A DNA stretch of 64,000 nucleotides, from assembly GCA_937139605.1 (NCBI GenBank), contig CAKZQG010000026.1, forward strand, positions 42,827 to 106,826, given 5' to 3'. This DNA is from an uncultured bacterium (GTDB taxonomy: Bacteria > DRYD01). A program made the translations under genes and the position numbers. A model generated the notes under the pieces. The model ran no database searches and was not told the origin of the DNA. It was given only the letters and a program-made list of their open reading frames with translations. Each line of letters opens with the position of its first letter. Within the stretch, counting starts at the first letter, position 1. This document shows positions 1-9,143 of this stretch, piece by piece.

Positions 1-428
1 GCTGATGGTAAAACTGTTGTACCCTTTATATAATTTATATCCACTTTATGTAAAGATCTTCCAAATTTAAATTGTACAGGCCCTGTTAAAGCATAATTAT
101 TGTTTTTTATTGAAAAAGTCCCTCCAAATAATCTTATATCTATACACCTATTTATTACCTCATTTAATTCTTTATATGCTTGAAAAATTTCGTCCCTTGT
201 TTTTAGGTTATTATTTTCATCTCTTTCTTTTCTAATAAATATCTCCCTACCTTTAAAATCCTGTAAATAATCTCTTATTGTTCTTTTTAATCTGACATCA
301 GTTACTATATTATAATTAGTTAATTCATCTATTCTTGGTTTATTATCTAAAGCATCCCCATTAGGATTACCATTTTCTATATCATATATAAATAAAATCT
401 CACTTCTATTTTTTATAATATTACTCAT
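1..428 (-). CDS. cas7: Cas7 (Csh2-type) CRISPR backbone protein, partial
   Basis: The frame opens at an ATG at 428 on the minus strand and runs off the left edge, so only the first 142 residues are visible. The translation has the Cas7/Csh2 N-terminus: a DIENGNPNGD stretch followed by NKPRID and then TDVRLKRTIRDYL. In the family this is the RAMP-fold subunit that coats the crRNA in type I-B Cascade. It lies 61 bp downstream of cas8b in the same direction, the usual type I-B order, so cas5, cas3 and the array should lie further left. The start follows a GGAGGTGAAAG ribosome site. The subtype rests on the neighbouring Cas8b and on the Csh2-like wording of the motif. Confidence is high for Cas7 and slightly lower for the subtype. 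Confidence 0.9.
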   Translation of the reverse strand, partial: MSNIIKNRSEILFIYDIENGNPNGDALDNKPRIDELTNYNIVTDVRLKRTIRDYLQDFKGREIFIRKERDENNNLKTRDEIFQAYKELNEVINRCIDIRLFGGTFSIKNNNYALTGPVQFKFGRSLHKVDINYIKGTTVLPS

Positions 429-489
429 TTAACTTTCACCTCCAATTTCTCTTTTAAATTTTTATTTTTTAAATTTTTAATTTTTAAAA

Positions 490-2301
490 TTAATTACTTT
501 TAAATGTATTTTCAAAATAATTACTAAAGCTCATACCTAAAGCAAAATAGAAGTTAATTTCATCTAAGGAAATATTTTTATAATTTTCTTTCCAATCTGT
601 CCCAACTTTCAAATAATAATAAGAAACTAACTCCTTTAGTATTGTAAAAATTTTATAATTAATATCGTATTCCATGATTTTATTTACAAGTTCTTTATAA
701 AGTATTTTAAAATCATTTTCATTCATTTTTAAGTTTTTAATATTTTTAATGAAGGGTGAAGATCCTCGTCGTCTTTGTTGTTCTTTTATAAAAAGCTGCG
801 TCAATACCCCTTCTAAAAATATAAATTTAAATAAATCATTTATAAAAGCTTTAGAAAAATTATTAAAAAAATTCTCTGCTAACTCTATATTTGTTTGGTT
901 AATATTTTCGATTTTCTCGGGTTTTATTGCATCTTCTGGCATACCTATCACCTCCTGAATTAAATTTAATTCAAGTAAAAATAAATAAAACTTAAACACA
1001 TAGATAGTAGTTTCAAGAATCGAACCACTTTTAAAAGCTGAATTTAGTTTATCTGATACCTGTTTAAATAAAGTGCTTTTTGAAATAGGTATCATTTTAA
1101 ATATATTTTCTATTGCCTTTAAAAACAATTTTTCATTACCATTAAATACTTTATCCTTAGCTGAATCCAATTTGAACTCTTCCCCTAAAATCTTATTAAG
1201 ATTTTTATCTGTAATTTTACTTAGCAAAATATCTCCTTTAAATACCCGATCTATATATTCTTTTACAGAAAATATTTTAGAAATCGTTGTAGGTAAAGTA
1301 TTTTCTATAAATAACTTTATTCTAAATGCATTATTTTCTTTTTCATAAAATAAAAAATTGTATAATATATAAATATTATTAAGCCTTAAGTAATCTAATA
1401 TTTCATTTTCATCTTCTGTTATCTTTCTTAAATTACTTAAAGTATTTTTTCTATTATAGTAATCTTTTATTAAATATTTCAAAGTATCAACAAAATCTGA
1501 ATTATTATTTATAACAAAATCTGGAATAAGATAATAATCAATTCTTGCTAATTTAAAGCTTAAATAATTATCTATAAAATAATATCCATTGATTATTTTA
1601 TAAATACAATCTATACATAATGGAAAATTTTTATACATTTCTTTTTCTTTAAATCCATTGGATATGTAGTTAATTTTATCAAAGGTATAGAATTTTAGGG
1701 GGAAGCCTTTAGCCACTACAGTTTTAAAACTATCACAACTATAACATTTTCCTTGCCCTTTTACTTCAGAATTATCTTCCTCAAAACTATTTAATATTAT
1801 TTCTTTAAATTTAGATAATTCAGAATCATCTTGTATTATATCTTTTAAATAATAAATTTCTTTATTTGAATCTATAAATCCTATTGTTATTAAATATTTT
1901 TCTTTATCTGAAAAAAGAGTTTTTAATTTTTTTAGTATGTTTTCCTTATTTTCTTTTAGTTGTAAATATATTTTATCTATTACGAGATATTTTTGCCTAT
2001 ATTTATTATTACTAAAATATTTAAATATTTTATTTTCAAAAGTTCTTTCAATCTTTGTTATTTTAGCTGTTGGGGTATAATTTGTACCAGCCGATGAACC
2101 TGAAATAAGTACGTACTTTTTACCTTCTTCTTTAGTTTCTTCTAAATGGATATCCTTATACTCAAAAGTATCTTTATCAAACAATATTACAAGAGCATAT
2201 TTATAATTTTGATCAACTTTTTCAGAAAGGATTTCTATTTTATCTTCATAACTTAATGAATCACTTTTATAATCACTTAACATTATAAAATTACTAATCA
2301 T
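490..2301 (-). CDS. cas8b: Cas8b (Csh1/TM1802 family) type I-B Cascade large subunit
   Basis: A 603-residue protein, a normal length for the TM1802/Csh1 family. It has a GSSAGTNYTPT stretch near residues 68-78, typical of the family N-terminal domain, and a zinc-finger-like pair of CxxC knuckles at Cys186/Cys189 and Cys229/Cys232. In type I-B systems Cas8b is the large Cascade subunit that recognises the PAM and recruits Cas3. A GGGAG ribosome site precedes the ATG. It is followed by cas7. No cas6 is found on its upstream side, where many I-B operons carry it; the next upstream gene is a PEP-synthase-like enzyme 158 bp away. The crRNA endonuclease must therefore lie left of the window or elsewhere. 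Confidence 0.87.
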   Translation of the reverse strand: MISNFIMLSDYKSDSLSYEDKIEILSEKVDQNYKYALVILFDKDTFEYKDIHLEETKEEGKKYVLISGSSAGTNYTPTAKITKIERTFENKIFKYFSNNKYRQKYLVIDKIYLQLKENKENILKKLKTLFSDKEKYLITIGFIDSNKEIYYLKDIIQDDSELSKFKEIILNSFEEDNSEVKGQGKCYSCDSFKTVVAKGFPLKFYTFDKINYISNGFKEKEMYKNFPLCIDCIYKIINGYYFIDNYLSFKLARIDYYLIPDFVINNNSDFVDTLKYLIKDYYNRKNTLSNLRKITEDENEILDYLRLNNIYILYNFLFYEKENNAFRIKLFIENTLPTTISKIFSVKEYIDRVFKGDILLSKITDKNLNKILGEEFKLDSAKDKVFNGNEKLFLKAIENIFKMIPISKSTLFKQVSDKLNSAFKSGSILETTIYVFKFYLFLLELNLIQEVIGMPEDAIKPEKIENINQTNIELAENFFNNFSKAFINDLFKFIFLEGVLTQLFIKEQQRRRGSSPFIKNIKNLKMNENDFKILYKELVNKIMEYDINYKIFTILKELVSYYYLKVGTDWKENYKNISLDEINFYFALGMSFSNYFENTFKSN

Positions 2302-2407
2302 TTTTTTACTCCCTTATTTTTTAGTTTTTTTTCTCCTTAGGATAATTTAATTATATTTTTAATTTAGAAAATCCTTTTTTATTACTATTAAAAAAATTTA
2401 AATTTAA

Positions 2408-2421
2408 TTGACTTTTGTCAA
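2408..2421. repeat. Stray copy of the origin-array palindrome
   Basis: TTGACTTTTGTCAA, an inverted repeat with arms TTGAC/GTCAA around TTTT. It is identical to the unit repeated twelve times at 7771-9082. It sits in the 158-bp gap between cas8b and the PEP-synthase-like gene, followed by two direct copies of TTTTATATGAAA (about 2422-2447). It is the only copy I found outside the array. Confidence 0.75.
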
Positions 2422-2459
2422 TTTTATATGAAAATTTTATATGAAATATTAATTAATAA

Positions 2460-5156
2460 TTATTGATTAATAATAGAGATAGTACCGGAAAATGCGTCAA
2501 GTTCTACGATATCGTTATCTTTAAGGATAGAGCAAGCGTTTTTAACCCCAACGATAGTAGGGATCCCCATCTCCCTTGCTACTATAGCAGTATGAGATAA
2601 AATACTCCCTTTTTCTATAATTAATCCAGAAATAGAAGGGAATAACAGAGTCCAACCAGGATCAGTAAATTTAGCTACCAATATCTCCCCATTTAAACTA
2701 TTTAAAAGCTTATCCAATTGTTCCAAGTTATCTACTACCTTAACTTTAGCTTTTACTTTTCCACTACAAGCCACAACCCCCCTTAAAACATTACCCTCCA
2801 CTTTTAAACTACTAGGCTTTATAGATAAATAAACCTCACTAAAAGTTTCAAACCTATCTGGTAATTCAATATCCTTATATTTATCAAATTCTATCTTCCT
2901 TAATTTAATTAATTCATTTAAGTTAAATATAGTAGATTTACCAAAAGCATAATCCCAAATTTCATCCCATTCCAAAAAGAATATATCATCTTTATTACTT
3001 AAAATCCCTTTCTTAACCCATCTGTTAGAAATAACATTTAAAATATCCTTAACAATAGAATAAGCATAAGTTCTTGCTAATCTTTGTTCTTCTCTGTTTT
3101 TCATGGTGTTTATAGCTATTTTTAAAAAAAATAAATAAATCCCATACTTAAAAACCCCCAACTTCTTTCTTAATAATTTAAGTTCATTATCAATACCTAT
3201 AGTTTCTTTAGAATCATTATTTTTATTTTCATTCTGATTTTGGTTTAGTTTATCATCTTGAATCAAATAGTTTTTAATTAAAGAGAAAAGGTAAGTAGGA
3301 TCTTCTTGTAAAGTTTTAGTTTCTAATTTTAATTCTCCTATTACTCTTGAACCATATTCGTTAATATAATCATCTATTTTATCAAAAATATCTTTTAAAT
3401 CTGGGGATAACTCTAAATTATCTTTATTTTTATATAATTGTATAATATTTTTAGTATCAATAAAAGTTTGGGTTAAATTTTTAGTAATTATCTGTTTAGT
3501 TATTTCTAATAATTTTTTAATAGGTAAAGTAGTTTTAATAGCTCCTGTTTTAGAGAGTAATTTAATATGAGTATTAGGATCTATTTTAAAGATGTTATTA
3601 ATTTTTTTGAGAATTCCAAAAGAAATCATTACATATAAATCATTAATAATAGGAGCTTTCCAATTAAATAATATTTTTTCCTCTAATTCTTTATAAATTT
3701 CAAATAATTCAAAAGTATTCATTTTATTTAATTTATTAGTTTTTTTTAGGTTTAAGTACTTATTATAAACATCATAAAAATTATCTAGAAATTTTTTTAT
3801 TTTTTGTTTTAAAGTGATGAAATTAATAAACATTTTAAAATAAAGTTTTAATGAATTTAATATACCATAAAAATTTTTTTTATGGTTAATGTTAAGTCGT
3901 TGTTTAACTCCCATCATATCTTCCATAAACTCTTTATTTTGATTAAATAATGGTAATAAACTAAGTAATTCATACCAACTAAGGAGATTATAATATACTC
4001 TATAATAAATAAAGCCTAGCATACTATCAAATAGATATCTATTTTTAAAAATAGTTTTCCTATCAAGGCCCATTAACTCACAAAACTGTTGATAAACAGA
4101 ACTATAAGCTTTTCTGATAAAAGAGAAAGTCATAGGAGTAGTTATCCCTGGATAACTTTCAACTATATTAGAATTATCCCAAATCCTATAATTGCTTATT
4201 TCAATATTAGTAATATACCGTGTTTGAAGGATATAAATCTTATTATCTTTTATACAAAATTCTATATCCATAAAATTATTATAAAATTCTTCTATTTTTA
4301 GGGATATTTCAGCTAACTTTAAAAGTTGCTCATCACTAAGAGTAGGTTTATTATCATCTTCATAAGTTTTAAATAAAATCTCTTTTTGTTTAGATACAAT
4401 ATAATTATCAGAGTTTAATTTTCCAGAAACCAATCCTTCTCCTAACCCAAAAACAGAATTGATAACAATATTATTAGTATTATTAACAGGATCAAAGGTA
4501 AAAATAACTCCGGATATATCAGGCTCTATCATCTCTTGAACAATCACAGCAATAGAATCCTCAAAGGGATCCCTGTTAGACTGTAATTTATAATTAATTG
4601 ATTTAGGCGAAAAAATAGATACTATACAATTAAAAACAGAATTAAAATAATCTTGATAATTTTTAATATTTAGGAATGTTTCCATTTGCCCTGCATAAGA
4701 TTTTTCTAAACTATCTTCAGAAATAGCAGAAGATCTAATAGCTAAAATTTTATTCTCTATATAAGCTTTATCTATTATCTCTTTTATTTCCTTATTATCA
4801 AAAAAAATCTGTTTAATATAATTTCTTAGATATTCTGCTTTCTCTAAAATTTCAGATAAATCCTTAGGTTCTAATTTAGAAAACTCTCTAAGGTTTTGGA
4901 TCTTAAATTCTTTTATAATTTCTTTTATATGATTATAGATAAAATCATAAAAGAAATTAGTAGTTATTATCTTAAAATACGGAACTTCAATATTATCAAG
5001 ATTTTTTAAATTTGATTCTTTTAATAATTTAGTAATTTTAATTAATCCTAATCCCTTTCCTCCTACTAATTTAACCAATTGAATATCATTTGATAAAAGA
5101 TTATCTATCTTAATAATATCATTTTGATCTAAAATATACATTTTAAAAATATCCAT
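2460..5156 (-). CDS. PEP-synthase-like / rifampin-phosphotransferase-type phosphotransferase
   Basis: An 898-residue protein with a PPDK-type N-terminal ATP-grasp domain (VGGKGLGL at 31-38, RSSAISEDS from Arg141, QEMIEPDISGVIFT near 205-220, LQTRY near 330). A long middle region of about 400 residues follows. The swivelling phosphohistidine domain is at the very C-terminus (GSILSHTAIVARE, His855 as the carrier). The TIM-barrel PEP/pyruvate domain that ends true PEP synthase and PPDK is absent. The order ATP-grasp, variable domain, terminal His domain is that of rifampin phosphotransferase and related enzymes that use ATP to phosphorylate a small molecule. Here the gene is the last of a three-gene unit with UbiA and a polyprenol-kinase-like gene, so the acceptor may be an isoprenoid or lipid; that is inference. 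The start has a GGGGCGG ribosome site. Confidence 0.8.
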   Translation of the reverse strand: MDIFKMYILDQNDIIKIDNLLSNDIQLVKLVGGKGLGLIKITKLLKESNLKNLDNIEVPYFKIITTNFFYDFIYNHIKEIIKEFKIQNLREFSKLEPKDLSEILEKAEYLRNYIKQIFFDNKEIKEIIDKAYIENKILAIRSSAISEDSLEKSYAGQMETFLNIKNYQDYFNSVFNCIVSIFSPKSINYKLQSNRDPFEDSIAVIVQEMIEPDISGVIFTFDPVNNTNNIVINSVFGLGEGLVSGKLNSDNYIVSKQKEILFKTYEDDNKPTLSDEQLLKLAEISLKIEEFYNNFMDIEFCIKDNKIYILQTRYITNIEISNYRIWDNSNIVESYPGITTPMTFSFIRKAYSSVYQQFCELMGLDRKTIFKNRYLFDSMLGFIYYRVYYNLLSWYELLSLLPLFNQNKEFMEDMMGVKQRLNINHKKNFYGILNSLKLYFKMFINFITLKQKIKKFLDNFYDVYNKYLNLKKTNKLNKMNTFELFEIYKELEEKILFNWKAPIINDLYVMISFGILKKINNIFKIDPNTHIKLLSKTGAIKTTLPIKKLLEITKQIITKNLTQTFIDTKNIIQLYKNKDNLELSPDLKDIFDKIDDYINEYGSRVIGELKLETKTLQEDPTYLFSLIKNYLIQDDKLNQNQNENKNNDSKETIGIDNELKLLRKKLGVFKYGIYLFFLKIAINTMKNREEQRLARTYAYSIVKDILNVISNRWVKKGILSNKDDIFFLEWDEIWDYAFGKSTIFNLNELIKLRKIEFDKYKDIELPDRFETFSEVYLSIKPSSLKVEGNVLRGVVACSGKVKAKVKVVDNLEQLDKLLNSLNGEILVAKFTDPGWTLLFPSISGLIIEKGSILSHTAIVAREMGIPTIVGVKNACSILKDNDIVELDAFSGTISIINQ

Positions 5157-5200
5157 AATTACCGCCCCTTTAATTATTTAATTATTTATTTTAATAATCA

Positions 5201-6175
5201 CTACTTTTTAAGTAAAATACCCGTTAAGGAAACTAAAATTGTAACTAAATAAAACAAAAATATTAATAAATATCCAATATTTTTTGATATTTTAATAACT
5301 TTATGGTTAATAGAAACATTTTTTTTACTTAAAAAAGAAAACAATATAGTAAAATAAGAAATAATTAATATACTAAAAGAAAAAAGATTTATTAATACAG
5401 GAGAAATTAAATAAAGTAGGAAAAAAATTAAAATAAAGATAATAGAGTAATGTAGAATAAGGGTTTTAGTATATCCTAAGTTGTTTATGTAGGAATCTTG
5501 GAAGCCTTCTTGATTAGGTAATAACATTTTTCTGGAAAATTCAAATATATTAGAAACAACCCAGTTAAAAGCTGCAAAAATAAAATAATCAAATTTTATC
5601 TGATAAAAATTAGCAAAAGAAATATATATAGGAATTAAAATCATAATAACAGCATGTAAAAAAGCATATAACACCATTTTTTTCCTTAGCCATTCTCTTA
5701 AAAAAAACTCCTTATACATTAAAAATGAATAAAAAATAACAATAGATAAAATAAAAACAGTTTTAAAATTTAAGAACAAATTAATAAATAATTCAAAAAA
5801 AATAACTAAAATAGCTAAGTTTTTAGCTTGATTTATTGTAATTAATCCCCTAACTAAAGGCCTATTAGGATGAATTAATTTATCTGTTTGATAATCTTTT
5901 ATTTCATCAAAAATTCTTAAATGAAAGAAAACTAAAACAACCGTTAAAAAACTAATAACTAAATTAAATAAAAAATTAAAATTATAAAAATGAGATAAAT
6001 TAGTATGTTGGTAAATAGATTTAAAAGCGAATAAAAAGCAAGCTAAAAAGAAAATAATTATAAAAGGTAAATGTTCATTTAAAGGGAATCTTTCTTTTAT
6101 AAAGATCCCCCACTTTTTTAAATGTTCCCTAAAAGAATTATTAAAAGATTTTTTTAAATTATTATTGTTATCCAT
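5201..6175 (-). CDS. UbiA-family prenyltransferase
   Basis: A 324-residue polytopic protein with about eight hydrophobic helices. The first UbiA aspartate motif is clear: Asp90, Asp94 and Asp98 in DEIKDYQTDK, followed by HPNRPLVRG at 102-110, the usual N-R-P-x-x-x-G tail. The second region reads EFSRKMLLPNQEG then DSYINNLG, which fits a UbiA subfamily rather than MenA or UbiA proper. Members of the family transfer a prenyl group from a diphosphate to an aromatic or lipid acceptor in the membrane. The gene starts only 4 bp after the kinase-like gene stops and lacks its own ribosome site, which suggests translational coupling. Donor and acceptor cannot be read from the sequence. Confidence 0.82.
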   Translation of the reverse strand: MDNNNNLKKSFNNSFREHLKKWGIFIKERFPLNEHLPFIIIFFLACFLFAFKSIYQHTNLSHFYNFNFLFNLVISFLTVVLVFFHLRIFDEIKDYQTDKLIHPNRPLVRGLITINQAKNLAILVIFFELFINLFLNFKTVFILSIVIFYSFLMYKEFFLREWLRKKMVLYAFLHAVIMILIPIYISFANFYQIKFDYFIFAAFNWVVSNIFEFSRKMLLPNQEGFQDSYINNLGYTKTLILHYSIIFILIFFLLYLISPVLINLFSFSILIISYFTILFSFLSKKNVSINHKVIKISKNIGYLLIFLFYLVTILVSLTGILLKK

Positions 6176-6179
6176 AAAG

Positions 6180-7487
6180 TTATAGTTTTAGATTAATAAA
6201 TAAGTAGTATAAAATAACGCCAAAAAATATTAGAATATTTCTAATAAAAAATCGGTGCTTTTCTAAATTAATTTTTCTAAACTCTATAAAAGAATCTAAC
6301 ATAATTAAAAATAAAGTTATAATTAAAAACAAATGTAAATAATTCAACAGATTAGATACCATAAATACAGGAAAAATAACAATAGTAAAAAATCCCAATA
6401 AATTTAGAATTCTTTTTAAGATATGAAGTTTTTTAGAATAATTAAATAAATAATTAAAGATGAAAATAGCTTGCCAAGAAATAACAGATAAAAATATAAA
6501 AAATATCTCGTTAATTAAACTATAATTAAAATGTATAAAAAAAGAAATGATAATACTAAAAAAAGTAGTAAATATAACAGAATTTACATCATATTTATAA
6601 TTTAACTTACTTACAAAAGCAATTAAAAAAAATATAATTTCAAAATAAAAAAGGGTAAAAAAGTAATAAATATTAGTTAAAGCAAAACAAGTATAATTAA
6701 CAATAATCATAACAATTATTCCACTAATTGTAATAATCTTTGTATTATAAAACAAAATAAATGTAATAAAAATAATGATAAATAAAGATAGAATTAAATA
6801 GATTAGATAATTTACATCTAAATTGGATAATCGTTGTAGTAAAAATAAAACCCCTAAGGGAATAAATATATTATCAGTCCCATATATTGATATTAGCTCT
6901 AACATAGTTATTAAAATAGCTATAATAAAGGAAATAAGGATAATATTTAATAAATGGAAATTAGAGAATAAAATCAAAGGGATTTTAATGGATAAAAAAG
7001 TCATAATAAAAAAAATAAGAGAGCCTTCTAAGGTTTTAAAATCCTGTTCAATAGGTATTTTAATTTTCCCATATTTTTTTCCGATTATTGCAGCTAAAGC
7101 ATCCGATAACGCTAACACTAATAAAGATATCAAATAAAAATAATATTCTTTGCTAAATATAAAAACTAAATATATACTCATAGGAAATAAGATTTCTCCA
7201 ATAGTTTTCCTATCTATATCAACTACACTTTTTAATAAACTATCTTTATTTTTATAAAATTTAAATATAAAAATAAATATACTAAAAAAAATAGATAAAA
7301 ATAGTAAAGTTAAATGGTTAGAAATAATAAAAGGGAAGCTTAAAGCAAAAAGAGAAGAAAAAATATGTACAAATTTCCGAGATAACTCAACATCAAACCT
7401 CTTATATATTATCTTACCTATAAAAAATATAATAAATAGTACAGAAAAAATTAAGACAATTGCTAATAAATCATTTTTTATTAACAT
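6180..7487 (-). CDS. Dolichol/phytol-kinase-like membrane protein (CTP_transf_1 family)
   Basis: A 435-residue integral membrane protein with a dozen or so hydrophobic segments. The first 200 residues carry the signature of the dolichol kinase/phytol kinase/CdsA clan: RKFVHI (Arg37, Lys38, His41), LSDALAAIIGKKYG (about 127-140) and KTLEGS (151-156). The last 200 residues add about six more membrane helices that I do not recognise. In the family these proteins phosphorylate a polyprenol or phytol with CTP. It is the first gene of the cassette with UbiA and the PEP-synthase-like enzyme, so a pathway that activates and attaches an isoprenoid alcohol is plausible. Upstream lies the gene-free origin region. 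Confidence 0.75.
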   Translation of the reverse strand: MLIKNDLLAIVLIFSVLFIIFFIGKIIYKRFDVELSRKFVHIFSSLFALSFPFIISNHLTLLFLSIFFSIFIFIFKFYKNKDSLLKSVVDIDRKTIGEILFPMSIYLVFIFSKEYYFYLISLLVLALSDALAAIIGKKYGKIKIPIEQDFKTLEGSLIFFIMTFLSIKIPLILFSNFHLLNIILISFIIAILITMLELISIYGTDNIFIPLGVLFLLQRLSNLDVNYLIYLILSLFIIIFITFILFYNTKIITISGIIVMIIVNYTCFALTNIYYFFTLFYFEIIFFLIAFVSKLNYKYDVNSVIFTTFFSIIISFFIHFNYSLINEIFFIFLSVISWQAIFIFNYLFNYSKKLHILKRILNLLGFFTIVIFPVFMVSNLLNYLHLFLIITLFLIMLDSFIEFRKINLEKHRFFIRNILIFFGVILYYLFINLKL

Positions 7488-7770
7488 ATTTACATATTAG
7501 TTATCTATTTTATATATTTTTTATATTTTTATCATAAACCTTTAACAATTTTTTTTGGCATTTTTTGCTATTTTTTTATTTTTTTATTTTTTTCAACTTT
7601 AAGGTAGGTATTTAAGTCCAAAAAGAGCTCTTTAAATCACAAGAAAGCGTTTAAATTCAATAAAAATATTAAAACCCAAAAACTATTAAAACAAAAAAAT
7701 ATTAAAACAAAAAGAAATTATTTAAATTTAAAAGGAACTATTTAAACCATTTTAGTTTTTTTAAATTTAT
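7488..7770. other. Gene-free AT-rich stretch left of the palindrome array
   Basis: No open frame of interest. It contains T-tracts and several short direct repeats of the type TATTAAAAC followed by A-tracts near 7670-7705, and repeated TTTAA(A/G) words. It leads into the array at 7771. I see no gene or RNA signature. Confidence 0.6.
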
Positions 7771-9082
7771 TTGTTAAAAATTTGTAAATTTATTCATTAA
7801 AAGTATTTTTTAAGTGTGTTTTTTTATTGACTTTTGTCAATTTTTTTTGACATATTTTTAGAATTTTTTTTAAAATTTCATAGATTGTAAAATTTGTAAA
7901 AAATATATTACAAAATTGTAAAAAACTTGTTAATAAAATCAACTTTATTGACTTTTGTCAATATCGATTTTTCCACATTGACTTTTGTCAATTTTTTTTG
8001 GCATTTTTTTACAAAAAATTTTACAAAAATGATTCTCTTTAGGAATTTCCCTTGTTAAAAATTTGTTAACTAATTTGTTAAAAATTTGTAAAATACCCTT
8101 TTTTATTGACTTTTATCAATTTTTTTTGATATTTACTTTTTCCATCTCTAAATGTAAAATTTGTAAAAATTATTTTACAAAATTATTAAAATTTTGTTAA
8201 TAAAAATCAATTTTATTATCTTTTTTAAAAATTTAAAAAAATATTGACTTTTGTCAATTTTTTTCAATATTTTTTAATATTTTTTAAAAAATTTACTTTT
8301 TTCTTAAAAAAAATATTATTTTTTATTGACTTTTATCAACTTTTTTGTATATTTTTTTATCATTTTTTCAAAAAAATTTTTTCAAAATTTTTCAAAAAAA
8401 AATTTTGTTAAAAATTTGTTAACTAATTTGTTAAAAAATTGTTAAATGATTTTTTTATTGACTTTTGTCAACTTTTTTGACTATTATTTTTTTATATTTC
8501 TAAATGTAAAATTTGTAAAAAATATATTGCAAAATTGTTAAAAACTTGTTAATAAAATCAACTTTATTGACTTTTGTCAACTTTTTTGATATTTTTTATT
8601 TTTTTTAACAAAAAATAAAATTCCAAAAAATTTTTTAAAAAATTTTTTTTGTTAAAAATTTGTAAACTGATTTGTAAAAAAATTGTTAACACCTATTTTT
8701 ATTGACTTTTGTCAATTTTTTTTGACATATTTTTAATAAATTTTTATATATTTCCTAATGTAAAATTTGTAAAAAATATATTACAAAATTGTAAAAATTT
8801 TGTTAATAAAAACCAATTTTATTTATTTTTTTTAAAATATTGACTTTTATCAACTTTTTTTATATTTTTTTATTTTTTTCAATATCTCAATAAAAAAAAT
8901 ATTATTTTTTTCAAAAAAAATGCCCTTTTTTATTGACTTTTATCAATTTTTTTTGATATTTTTTAAGTCTTCTTTTTTATATAAATTTTTTTCAAAATTT
9001 TTAAAAAAAATTATTTGTTAAAAATTTGTTAACTAATTTGTTAAAAAATTGTTAAATACCCTTTTTTGTTGACTTTTATCAA
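7771..9082. repeat. Array of oriented 14-bp palindromes in about five long units
   Basis: Twelve copies of TTGACTTTTGTCAA or its one-base variant TTGACTTTTATCAA start at 7827, 7948, 7978, 8106, 8244, 8326, 8458, 8567, 8702, 8840, 8933 and 9069. The G form is at 7827, 7948, 7978, 8244, 8458, 8567 and 8702; the others have A. All twelve have the TTTT spacer on the plus strand, so the array has one direction although the core is an inverted repeat. Higher-order units begin with TTGTTAAAAATTTGT at 7771, 8052, 8405, 8649 and 9014. In each, the first palindrome follows 53-56 bp later, and a block of the type AATGTAAAATTTGTAAAAA then comes before the second in units 1-4. There are no credible genes. 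The array abuts the DnaA-box cluster, so an iteron-like or centromere-like role is inferred. Confidence 0.85.
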
Positions 9083-9143
9083 TTTTTTTATATATTTTTT
9101 TAAATTTTTCCCAATTTTTTTATTTTTTTTACAAAAAATAAAG

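Noticed and set aside
7771..9082. Reading the repeat region as a CRISPR array
   Set aside because: The repeat core is 14 bp, spacings vary from 30 to 138 bp, the spacers are themselves repeated and low in complexity, and the units are nested. None of this fits CRISPR.
7827..9082. Palindromes as FNR/CRP-type operators (TTGA-N6-TCAA)
   Set aside because: The half-site fits the family, but an invariant TTTT spacer in one orientation and twelve copies without a promoter or gene argue against ordinary operators. It stays possible for the single copy at 2408.
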